From positions 4,178,001 to 4,242,000 of the forward strand of contig NC_134680.1 of the NCBI RefSeq assembly GCF_024713945.1: a stretch of 64,000 nt of DNA, given 5' to 3'. Numbering within the stretch: the first letter of the stretch is position 1; each line of letters starts with the position of its first letter. The translations under genes and the position numbers were made by a program. This DNA is from Dermatophagoides farinae. Lineage: Eukaryota > Arthropoda > Arachnida > Sarcoptiformes > Pyroglyphidae. This document shows positions 37,301 to 47,522 of this stretch, piece after piece. The notes below the pieces were generated by a model. That model searched no databases and was not told the DNA's origin. It saw nothing but the letters and a program-made list of their open reading frames with translations.

Positions 37301-38602
37301 GATAATAGCCGAACCATTACTTGCATTTGTTCGTTCTAATGGTTTATGATGATGCCTTTGTTGTTGTTGTTGGCTTTCACTTATAGGTGGTGAGGATGAT
37401 GATGATTGCAGTTGTCCATCGAATATGGATTGTTTATTCGGAACTAAACATTCAAATATATTATTTGAATGACCATTAATTAAATGATCATAATCTTGAT
37501 GGTGATTATTGTGGTTCGAATTCAATGCTATTGTCATCATTGATGGACGTTGTAATCCATGAATCGAACCAATCATACGTTGATTATCAGCAACAATGTT
37601 CAATGCTGTTTGTTGTTTAGGTGGTAGTGGTGGTGGTGGTGCCGGCCTAACTGGTATAATTCGATTAATCATTATTGGTGGTGTAGTTGTCATTGTTGTT
37701 GTTGTTGTCGAAGTTGTTTTTGTCTGTATGAAATTTGAATTTGACAATATCATTTGGCCATGATGATGATATTGACGAATAGAATTTTTTCCCATTGATT
37801 CTATGTGACTTTGTGGTGATGTTGATAATTGTTGTTGAGGTATCTGATTATAGTGATGTTCACGTTCACCATGTTGTAGATAAGATTTGAAATTTGAGTT
37901 TGAAGTTTTATTATCTATATATTCATTTTTCAAGAAAATATGATAAATAAGAATAAAAAACTCTTTGAATATTTAAAACAAAAACCTACTATGATATGAG
38001 GATGTTGATGATTTAGAACCTTTTTGTGAATGATGATGATGATGATGATTTTTACCATCATCAATTAATGGTTCAAATGCGGCTGATGTATATTGTTGAT
38101 GTTGTCCAATATTATCACTATTATTTGTAGCATTTGATGTTGTATCACTTTGTCTTCTATTTGAATTATGATTACCGGATGATGAAGTTCCGGTCGTCAT
38201 TAATAATTGTTTTTGTGTGGCGAAAATATTCCTCTGACCGGACACAACATTATTCTTGCCATTATTACCACCGATTGTAGTTGTAGCCGTAGTCGTTGTG
38301 GCAGTATTATTTTTAACAAAATGGCTATTGATGGAATGATTATTAAGATTAGTTGTTCTTGTTGTTGATCCGGATGAACCTGATGATGATGATATTGATG
38401 ATGAACGATTTGAAATCAATGGTCCACCAAATAGTCCACCAATCGATGTTGTCGTCGAAATAGAACTATTATTATTACCTTTAAATGATCCACGATGATG
38501 GCCATAATATGGATAATGATTTGATGATGAGGATGATGATGAATTAGAGGATTGATTCGTGGATGATGAGGATTTTTTCTTTTTAAATAAATTATGCATC
38601 AT
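31335..38602 (-). CDS. HECW: HECW-type HECT E3 ubiquitin ligase, about 2,302 aa
   Basis: Six exons join in phase: 37990-38602, 35038-37914, 33441-34946, 32033-33381, 31516-31967 and 31335-31446. Two WW domains are seen: [20 protein letters not shown] (residues about 1218-1250) and [14 protein letters not shown] (about 1662-1695, split by an intron, second Trp replaced by Tyr). Between WW2 and HECT lies the HECW-specific block [26 protein letters not shown] and [14 protein letters not shown]. The HECT domain (about 1940-2302) has [38 protein letters not shown], and the catalytic Cys in [13 protein letters not shown] (Cys 2270, codon 31434-31436). The order matches HECW1/2 (NEDL). About 1,160 residues before WW1 are low-complexity Ser/Asn/Asp/His/Gln with an Asp/Glu-rich patch. 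I see no HECW_N or C2 domain; upstream exons may be missed. Confidence 0.9.
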
Positions 38603-39905
38603 ATTTTTTCTAAATGATGATTATAACCAGAAAGAAAAGAGTGTATTGTTGTTTAATATTTTCTGTTATTATATGATTTGATGTTTGTCTATTTTGATTG
38701 TTTTATTGAGAATAAAAATTTAATAATTGTTATTATTATTAATGAGCAATTTGTATATGATAAACATACCAAAAGAAAATAGGGTGTTTGGATATTGACG
38801 GCGTGGTTCATATCAATCATAACGACGACGACGACGACCATTATTATCATCAAGTATGTCGATGTGAGGAAAGGAATGAGCGTAATAGACTGTAAATAGT
38901 GTTTAGATTTTTTTTCTTTTACATTTTGACAAATTCACTTTTGATTATAATATTGAAAAAAATATTAGTTTAATTAAAAAAAAAAAAGAAATTCTTAATA
39001 CTTACAATTTAGTAATCAAAAAACGAAAACTAAAAAAATCATGACAATTCAAATTGAATTCAGCTTATGGTGGATATTTATACATTACAATGTGTGTGTG
39101 CGATCAATCAATTTAGATAATGTATAATTCATTTTCTATGGATCAAAAAAAAATCAAATTGAAGAAAGATAAAATCCTAATCAAACATTGAAATTGTTCA
39201 GGAAAAAAAATCAAATCAAATGTCAATATTATATGAGATATGATGATGAATAATTTCACACACACAACAAATCATGTATATGAAATGATACACAAATATA
39301 AACATAAACATTTTATTATATTGTTGACATATATAGAATAGTATAAATGGGATGCATCATAAAATGAAAGAATATACTTCTGGAACATAATAATTCTTGG
39401 AACAAATATAAATCAAATATACACACACACATACAATGATTTGGATTCATTCCAATCATCACAATTTTTCTCTTTATAGTGAGCCACAAAAAAAAAAGTT
39501 CGATATGCACATTCACAACACTCTCACTATCTATGTATACATTTGAGAATCCATGTATCATATATACATTGCTGCTGCTACTACTACCTTTTTGTTTATA
39601 TATTTTTAGGATCATTTTGTGTGTTTATTGACCCCCATTTTGGATAACAAGTAGTGGTCAATATGATGAAAGCAATCGATCCATTATAAAAGTAGTAGCA
39701 TTTGGATTCATGGAAGTTTTTTTTCCCTGTTCTGTTTGACGTGGATAGATGGCAATATGATGATCATAAATAAATTAATTTTTTAAATTTAATTTAAAAA
39801 ATAAAAATGTTCTATTATTATTTTTTTAATCGCTGAATATAAAAATGTAAAACGTTTTTGGAAAATTTTTTGAATTATTTGTTTGTTTTTTGAATAATTT
39901 TGTAA
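38603..39905. other. Divergent intergenic region between HECW (-) and the 661-aa membrane protein (+)
   Basis: This 1.3-kb AT-rich stretch probably holds both promoters and HECW leader exons. I see an ACG repeat near 38823 and no convincing gene. Confidence 0.5.
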
Positions 39906-41891
39906 ATGATGAATATGTTGGCTTTGATGGCCATTTCAATAATCATAATAATCATTGGTGATGATTCATATCAACAACAATCATCGTCAGATGATAATAA
40001 TGATCATGCAATTTGTGTATATGTAAATGATCGATTTTCATCCAATTTATTAACAATTGGTTATCATAGACGTGATGATCATCTATGGATAATAAGTGAT
40101 GATTCTATATTACATCGTTTATCATCATCATTAAAAATAACAACAACAATAGCAATGGAAAATATAACAAAATGGAATCATATCGATAGTATTGAAATGG
40201 AAAAAAATTGGCCATCATTAACATTGAATAATGTTAAACGAATCATATTAATGTCTTCGACGATGGATTCAAACGATTATTTCATATTGATTAATAATGA
40301 ATACATTAATAATAATATTATTGTTTATGATTTAGATGATCATAAACCTATTTGGATCATTAATCAGACACTAGATGATTATCAAATGTTTATGAATGGA
40401 GAAATCATAATGGATATTGATCATAATCGATTATTAATTATTAATAAATTTGAATATCATCTTATTGGTATGAAATTGAAATCATCACCAAGTACAATAT
40501 TACTTCTGAAGAATGGTTCGATTCAATGTCAATCGGATAATAATACTAATGGACCATTTTGTCATATGTTATCCACACGAATTGTAATGAATTTTTTCGA
40601 TGGTAATCAATGGAATTTTGTCGATCAGAATGGTCGACTTTATCAAATTGAAAAACATCATTTTGACGAACAATCATTACCATATATGGCCAACATTGCA
40701 ACGGTAAAAAGTTATATCAGAACCATTTTCAAATATTTTGAATGCAATGATTATGAACGTAATAAAAAATCGACTATCAATGGATTGGATAATAAAACAA
40801 ATGTAATGATTATGATTGGTATAGCCATTGCTATTGTTTTACAAATGATTGTTTTGTTGATATTATTTATATGGTGTTATTGGTATCGAAAACGACGAAA
40901 ACAAAGGCAACAATTGTTACAATTTAAAAAAAGATCTAAAGAAGAAGAAAGGTCATTTTCATTGAAAAAAACACCAAAATCAAAAATGGCTAAATCACCT
41001 TTCAAAGCAATACTTGAACCACAAACACTTTCACCATTTTTATCAACAACTACAACTAGTTATCAACAATATGGTTCGACTCCATCAACCACTTTATCAT
41101 CGAAACAGATGATGGGTGATGAATTCTGTAGCCAAACGGAAACATTTCGTGAAATAACGGAAAAATCTGTTTCGAAATCGTCGAAAAAGAAAACTATTAT
41201 TCCTAATAAAAAATGGTGGTCAAAACGATCTCAATCGCCACCAAAACAACAACAACCATTATTGTCATTGGGGGATGAAAAAACAAGAAAACAAAAAATC
41301 GAATTGATTGAAATTATTGATGAACCGATGAAAACAATGCCGGTACTGCCAAAAATGACAAACACAGCAGTAGCAATAACATTATCGGATTATTTTGGTG
41401 GTGGTGGCGGTAATAAAAAACCGGCAACGATTGATAAGAAAACAATGGAAACTTCCGAACGACGAAATCGATCACCACCAACTTTATTACCTGGTCATCG
41501 GGATCGAAATCGAAATCTGGAACGTAAACGTTCGAAAGAGAAAGAGGATAGTCTAAATGAAATTAAAAAAAATCGTATAGACGATATAAAAGTTAAACAA
41601 CGACGTCGTGAACGACAATTAATTAAAGTTATTAAATTATTAGCCAAAGATTCGAATGATCTTCGACAACAACGGCGACGATTACGTGGTAATTACGTTG
41701 ATGATGTTGACGATGATGATGTTGATAATGATTTTGAACAAACACGAACCACAACGGAACGACGTACATTAACCAGTTCAAGAGAGCAAACCGATCCGGA
41801 ATTAGTACGTGATCTATTGAATAATCTAGATCGTCATCGTGAACGTAAACGACGACGACAACTACAACAACAAAAACAAAATAAAAAATAA
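39906..41891 (+). CDS. Type I membrane protein with long basic tail, 661 aa; probable third four-Cys family member
   Basis: A single-exon gene. It has a signal peptide (MMNMLALMAISIIIIIIGDD), an ectodomain to about residue 298, a membrane segment (about 299-323, MIMIGIAIAIVLQMIVLLIL), then a 340-residue tail rich in Lys/Arg, Ser/Thr and Gln. The ectodomain shares with the 12-15 kb pair the motif LWI..DDSI, an NWPSLTLNN block resembling their WP...LN, and four cysteines in matching order (AICVY, SIQC, FCHM, YFEC). These support distant homology, which I infer rather than prove. The tail carries basic clusters (YRKRRKQRQQ, ERKRRRQLQQ) and could bind acidic lipids or enter a complex. The function is unknown. 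The stop codon lies about 107 bases before a candidate AATAAA. Confidence 0.7.
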   Translation: MMNMLALMAISIIIIIIGDDSYQQQSSSDDNNDHAICVYVNDRFSSNLLTIGYHRRDDHLWIISDDSILHRLSSSLKITTTIAMENITKWNHIDSIEMEKNWPSLTLNNVKRIILMSSTMDSNDYFILINNEYINNNIIVYDLDDHKPIWIINQTLDDYQMFMNGEIIMDIDHNRLLIINKFEYHLIGMKLKSSPSTILLLKNGSIQCQSDNNTNGPFCHMLSTRIVMNFFDGNQWNFVDQNGRLYQIEKHHFDEQSLPYMANIATVKSYIRTIFKYFECNDYERNKKSTINGLDNKTNVMIMIGIAIAIVLQMIVLLILFIWCYWYRKRRKQRQQLLQFKKRSKEEERSFSLKKTPKSKMAKSPFKAILEPQTLSPFLSTTTTSYQQYGSTPSTTLSSKQMMGDEFCSQTETFREITEKSVSKSSKKKTIIPNKKWWSKRSQSPPKQQQPLLSLGDEKTRKQKIELIEIIDEPMKTMPVLPKMTNTAVAITLSDYFGGGGGNKKPATIDKKTMETSERRNRSPPTLLPGHRDRNRNLERKRSKEKEDSLNEIKKNRIDDIKVKQRRRERQLIKVIKLLAKDSNDLRQQRRRLRGNYVDDVDDDDVDNDFEQTRTTTERRTLTSSREQTDPELVRDLLNNLDRHRERKRRRQLQQQKQNKK

Positions 41892-41990
41892 AAATTTTAA
41901 AATCAAAAATTATCTTTCCTCTTTCCTCACACATTTGTTGTTTGATTGATTAATGATTCGAATACAAATGTAAAATGGATTTGTTTGATG

Positions 41991-42003
41991 TTTATTGAAT
42001 AAA
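41991..42003. terminator. Palindromic candidate poly(A) signal TTTATTGAATAAA for convergent genes
   Basis: The plus strand carries AATAAA at 41998-42003, and the minus strand carries AATAAA at 41991-41996. They lie between the convergent 661-aa gene (stop 41891) and DDX18 (stop 42168). A second minus-strand AATAAA is at 42100-42105. Confidence 0.5.
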
Positions 42004-42167
42004 TCGTAAATGAAAATTAATCATCAACAACAACATTCAAAATGGGCAACCAATTCGGTAATATACAACATAAATGAGATAAAAACGTTGGTTATTGGTT
42101 TTATTTAGTTGGTTTTTTTTACAACAAATCAAAAAATCAAAAAAATAAAATGAAAATTTTTAAAAAA

Positions 42168-44324
42168 TCAAACAAATTGTCTATTATCTTTTCGTAATGG
42201 TACTGCTTTATAAATGATTGTTTTTTCTGCTTTCTTTTTATTCACCGAAAATGGTGTCGATATATAATTACTTCCACCACCACCACCACCACCATTACTT
42301 ATTGGTCGTCGTCGAGCTTTACGTTCAGATTTTCCGGCACGATGATTCGATACGGCTATTTTTGTTTGAAAAAAAATAGATTACATTCAAAATAGGTGAA
42401 AAAATTATCAATTCTAACTTACGAAGATCAACAAATGGTGGATGTTCAAAGCCAAATGATTTAGCAACTGCCAACAAATCTAATTTATTAATATCATAAA
42501 TATTCTTCAATGAATGTGAATCATATGCTCGAACATAGGATTTATATGCTTCTTTCGCAGACATGTTTAGGAAATAATTTCGTGAAATTAATTTTTCAAT
42601 CTAGAAAATGAAAAAAAAACATCAGAAAACAACCGATAAAAATGAATTTGAATATTGTTTTACCTGTGGTTGTACATTTAGAATTTTATTCCATGCAAAT
42701 TCATATTCAACTAATGGTATTTTAGCATCACGTAGATATTGTAGAAAACCACGTTCTTCTGGATTCAAGAATAATAATGCATTACCATGAGATTCAATAC
42801 CACGTGCCGTACGACCAACACGATGAATATATTCTTTTGGATCATCTGGTGGATCATATTGTATGATCCAATCAACTTTCGGTATATCAAGACCACGTGC
42901 AGCAACATCCGTACAGAATAATGTACCTGTTTGTACATTACAAAATTGAAAAAATGTTGTCGTACGTTTATTTTGTTTTTGTTTGCCCTGAAATTATTGA
43001 AAAAAAAATGAAATTTGATTAATCAATTTTTTCATCAAAAGATTTTCACCTATTTAATAGCTTACATGAATCGACATGACTGGTATATCGATATAATTGA
43101 ATAATTCATGATGAAATTTTACCGACATACATGAACTAAAGAATACCATACATTTTTTGTTACGATTCTTTTTCAAAAATGTAAACAATAATGGTAATCG
43201 TTTATCATTGGTGATCATAACGAAACCTTGTTGTAGTCCATCGACAGTAGCCATTTCTTGTGGCTGTGGATCTAGGCCAATGTATAATGGTTCTTTTTTC
43301 AATGCTAATGTAATAAGATCATCAGTTTTTTTCGATAATGTTGCACTGAATAACATAGTTTGACGACGTTGTTGTTGTGGCAACAGTTTTATAATGGCAC
43401 GCATTTCATCTTCGAAACCGATATCCAATAAACGATCAGCTTCATCAATGATAAGACATTGAAGATTTTTATAAAGAAAATATTTGGTATTCTGTAGATG
43501 ATCCAACAATCGTCCTGGTGTTGCAATCAATATGTTAATACCTTTGGTTAGACGATTTGCTTCCGATGATCGATTCACACCGCCCATAATAAGGCCATAT
43601 GTTTGATTATGATAACGCATTAGGGATTCTAAAACACTATATGTTTGCATAGCTAATTCACGTGTAGGCGATATGATTATGACACCGACACCATTTCGTG
43701 GCATAAATTTTAATTTATACATCAATTCAATGGCCGGTATAAGGAATGCCAAGGTTTTACCGCTACCCGTTTTAGCCGATCCAACTAGATCTCTAGCAAC
43801 AAAAATAGAGAGAATAGAAAAAATACACGTAAATTTTGATTTTTGTTGAAATGGAGATGAAAAAAAAATCTTACTTTCCCTCTAATAAATGTGGTACAGC
43901 TTTCGATTGAATTTCAGTCATATGAGTGAATCCCATTTCATCAATAGCTTTCAATGTTTTTTCTGATACCTTATCGGCCAAATCTTTGAATGTTGAATTT
44001 GATAATAATGATTTAACGATTGCCGTTTTCGATGTATCCACCAATGTTGGACAATCATCCTGTTGGTCGGTTTTTAATCCTAAATGATGTGATAATGATT
44101 AAATATTTTTGTACTTTTATCAACTACTTACTTTTGGCCGGTGAATGTTCACCATCCGAATGACATTTTTCCTTGTCTTCAATTTCATTTTGAACTATTT
44201 CTTCGGCTGACTGTTCCTGTTCTTCGGGCTGTTCACATAGGTCAAATTTTCTTTTATTTTTTAATTTTAATTTACGTTGTTTTTTTAGCTGTCGTTTGAC
44301 CAGATCGTCAAGATGTTTGGTCAT
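42168..44324 (-). CDS. DDX18: DDX18/Has1/Pitchoune DEAD-box RNA helicase, 604 aa
   Basis: Six exons join in phase: 44132-44324, 43875-44079, 43066-43792, 42664-42987, 42423-42600 and 42168-42355. The helicase motifs are in order: [15 protein letters not shown] (Q motif), AKTGSGKT (I), PTRELA (Ia), ATPGRLLDH (Ib), DEAD in [15 protein letters not shown] (II), SAT (III), [11 protein letters not shown] (V) and HRVGRTAR (VI). Blocks diagnostic for DDX18 are [44 protein letters not shown] and [17 protein letters not shown] with [12 protein letters not shown]. Family knowledge: Has1/DDX18 is a nucleolar ATPase for 60S/40S ribosome biogenesis. The N-terminus is Lys/Arg-rich then acidic, and the C-terminus is Gly-rich then basic, as in the family. 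Its promoter faces UFM1. Confidence 0.95.
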
Positions 44325-44612
44325 TTTTTTTTGCTTTTTAAAAATTTGAAAATTTGTCAACAGATAATTTTTTGGAAAGCGTGCTTCTGCATTCATCACA
44401 CACATGTGTTGTGTCTTTGTGTGAGTCAGTCATTCATAAATGATGTTTTTGTTTTGATGATGAAAAATTATAATTTGCCACCTGGCATTTTTTTTTATTT
44501 CGTTCGAAAAAAAATCTCCCCATTGATTAATTCAAATTGATTTTTGTTTTGTTTTGTTTTGTTTTTCATAATTTAGATTTAGAATTAATTTAATTTATAT
44601 TTCATTTTCAAA
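44325..44612. promoter_or_regulatory. Probable bidirectional promoter of DDX18 and UFM1
   Basis: Only 288 bases separate the two start codons of these divergent housekeeping genes. The segment contains a TGAGTCA site at 44422-44428 and long T runs. No TATA box is convincing. Confidence 0.45.
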
Positions 44613-45132
44613 ATGTAAGTATTTCATTTGGATATATGAATCATTAAGTTTCAAATCATATATGATTGTGAAGGTCGGATTCTATTTCGGGTGATTCATC
44701 ATCAGCATCGGCCACAAGTTCAAGTGGTGGTGGTAAAGTAACATTTAAAATAACATTAACATCGGATCCAAAATTACCATTCAAAGTGTGAGTTTTTTTT
44801 CTTGTTGATAATTTTAATTTTAAATGCAAAATTAAAACAAATATATAAAATCTTCAAATTAATAGACTTAGCGTACCGACCATTGCACCATTCACAGCCG
44901 TATTAAAATATGCAGCCGAAGAGGTAAGATTAAATTTTCGAATTAAAACCTAATATATAATTACATTTTTGATTTATAGTTTAAACAAAATCCTGCAACA
45001 TCGGCAATCATTACCGATGATGGTATTGGTATAAATCCATCACAAACAGCTGGTGATGTATTCCTTAAACATGGTTCAGAACTTCGTCTAATACCACGTG
45101 ATCGTGTTGGTTGGTTACCACATTTTCAATGA
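44613..45132 (+). CDS. UFM1: UFM1, ubiquitin-fold modifier 1 precursor, 108 aa
   Basis: Four coding pieces join in phase: 44613-44614, 44674-44787, 44866-44923 and 44980-45132. The start codon is split: the leader exon ends in AT before GTAAGT, and the next exon supplies G. The core [54 protein letters not shown] and [18 protein letters not shown] is nearly identical to remembered animal UFM1. The mature protein should end at the Gly of RDRVG, which is conjugated to target lysines after protease processing and UBA5 activation. Two oddities are seen. A Ser/Gly-rich N-terminal extension of about 21 residues replaces the short animal N-terminus. The propeptide is WLPHFQ rather than the Ser-Cys of vertebrates. 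Confidence 0.93.
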
Positions 45133-45428
45133 TTTAGTTATCAATTTTTTTTCAACCAAAAAAACCGGAATTTTTTTTTTATTTTAATCATCCAGTCACA
45201 TTTAAGTTCATTCATAAATGAGAATGATTTTAAAATTGCATACACACACACAATAACAATAATAAAAAAAAATATTTCAATTTTTTTTTTAAAAAAAGAA
45301 AAAAATATTTTTTTTGTCCAAAAATAAATTTTGTTTTGTAAAAACGCACACACTTAAATACGAAAAAAAAACATTAACAAAAAAAAAACAAACAAAACAG
45401 AAAAATAACATAAAAAAATTGCTGATAA
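45133..45428. other. Intergenic between convergent UFM1 and the 672-aa gene
   Basis: This A/T-run-rich stretch includes a plus-strand AATAAA near 45261, a candidate poly(A) signal for UFM1. I see nothing else in it. Confidence 0.6.
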
Positions 45429-47522
45429 TCATCGACGATGATTTTGATGAATTTTGATCTGTGAAAATTGAGCTTTTAAACGTAAGCCCAATGTTGTGAT
45501 TAGATCATCAATCTTTTGTCTATCCATTGCTAGATCAACAGATTGTATGATGAAGCGATAACAATAACAAATACTATTCAATGATATAAATTTTTTATCA
45601 ATCAATTCGATTGAACGTAAATTTGTCGGTTGAAAATGATCCCATATGATACGGAAAAATTCTTTCTGTGGTAAATGTTGTTCCATTTGTTCATTTTGAA
45701 TTGTTTGAACATTATTGGAAAATTGTTGCTGTTGTTGTTGTTGTTGTTGCCAATAGAATTTAAAATGACGATAGAATATTTGTGGATATAATGATCCAGT
45801 TGTTGGAAGTATCTGTTGATTTTGTTGTTCATTTCTATGATTTTGATGATCGCTTAAATCAATTAAATGAAAATATTTTGAATATAAAATTCTTGTGTCA
45901 TTCAAATTCCATTTAATACGAAGACAATTTTCAACCAAAAGATTTAAACTTAATAAACGTTTTGTTGATTCATTCCGTGACCAGAAACCAAATCTTATAT
46001 CATCAATACATAGATCTTCGGTGATTAAATCATCAACATATGATTTACGTAGATAACGGCCAATTATCGTTGACATCATACGGAATTGTATCTGTGGTGT
46101 TGAATCCATAAGACTAATGCTTAATATATACAAATCTAATGGTTCATTTGATGAATAAAAACAATCATAATGACTATTAATATTATTATTATGGATAGCC
46201 ATCAATGATGAACGTTCGATTAGATATGGTTTAACATTACGACAACCGGCTATATTATCCAACATAAGTTCACCAATATCATTGATAAATTTTTGTACTA
46301 AACTATTCGATGATAATGGATGTGTATAAATAACTCTGTATAGATAAAGATATTGAAAAGTTATTTTTCATTATTTTGATAAAGTATTGATTGAATTAAA
46401 AAAAACATACCTTGGTACAAAACAATCAAGTTTATAATCTCGATATTCGAAAACAAATAGATTTACATCACTGCTACTAGCACCACCAACACCTTCGAAT
46501 ATTTTTCCAACAATTACTGTTGTCGCTGCCGATGATGATGATGATGGTGATGATATTGTTGTTTCATTAGATTTTCGTAATTGTCGATGATTACAATAAC
46601 CAAATGGATCATATTGTTCCAATTGTTCATTCAACAAATTCATTTGTTCATGAATCATTTGACAATGGTGATGATGATGATGATTTTCTTTATTATTCAT
46701 CATTGTCAATTGACAATATTGTTGTTTTTGTTGAACAATACAATTATTATTATTATTATTATTATGAATAATTAAATTTTTCTTATTATAATAAAAATAT
46801 CGACGATTTGATTCAAAACATGATTTTAAACGTTCATAATTATCACAGAATAATTTTCTCATCGATTTCATTGATAATGGACAATAATCAATGAGTATAA
46901 AATTGCCATATGAAGCCATTTCAGTCAATTGTAATGATTCATTCCATAATCGTGGTGATGATGACGAACATGATCGTGATGATGATAATGACAATTCAAT
47001 CGGCGTTAAGCCGGATAAACCATTGCCAATTGTAAGATAAACAATGATTTCTATCAAACATGTACGATGTAAATCTTCAATCGACATAAACATATCACGT
47101 AATAATGATCGATAATTAATCATCATCATTGATGATGATGAATGATTTTTGTCATTCATTTTAGCGGCAAAATTATAAATCAAATGTATACGTTTAAGAT
47201 TGATGGCCAATCTGAGATCGGAAATTAAACGTGAATGTTGATGTAAATGACGTATATCAATATCGGTCCATATTCGAACACCATAATCAATGATTAAATG
47301 ACGAATATTTTCCTGCGCTATTTGTTTTTGTTTATGGTCATCAGCCTCAACGGGATCATTATTGTCATTTGATTTTTTTGTAGTTGTGGTTAGATCAACA
47401 TCACCGATAATTAATATTTCATATTTGGAATCAATCATTCGATTTGAATGCAATAAACGTACAAAATTTATGGCAAACGAATAGTTTCGTTCACAGCTAA
47501 ATATAATGATTAATTCTGACAT
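45429..47522 (-). CDS. Unrecognised intracellular protein, 672 aa
   Basis: Two exons, 46411-47522 and 45429-46335, join at phase 2 (donor GTATGT, acceptor CTATACAG) to read CFVPR-VIYTHPL. There is no signal peptide and no membrane segment. The N-terminal third (ELIIIFSCERNYSFAINFVR, YEILIIGDVDL, HLIYNFAAKM, FILIDYCPLS) has alternating strands and helices and weakly recalls a degenerate short-chain dehydrogenase of the sepiapterin reductase kind. It lacks a clear TGxxxGxG site, so I do not claim this. Poly-Asn, poly-His, poly-Ser and poly-Gln tracts interrupt it. The second half (DIRFGFWSRNESTKRLLSLN and beyond) is not recognised. Long open frames on both sides of a well-formed intron make the gene model solid even though its role is unknown. 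Confidence 0.7.

Noticed and set aside
45429-47522. Assignment of the 672-aa protein as sepiapterin reductase-like
   Set aside because: The glycine-rich cofactor motif and catalytic YxxxK are not seen, and half the protein has no counterpart, so I left it unnamed.
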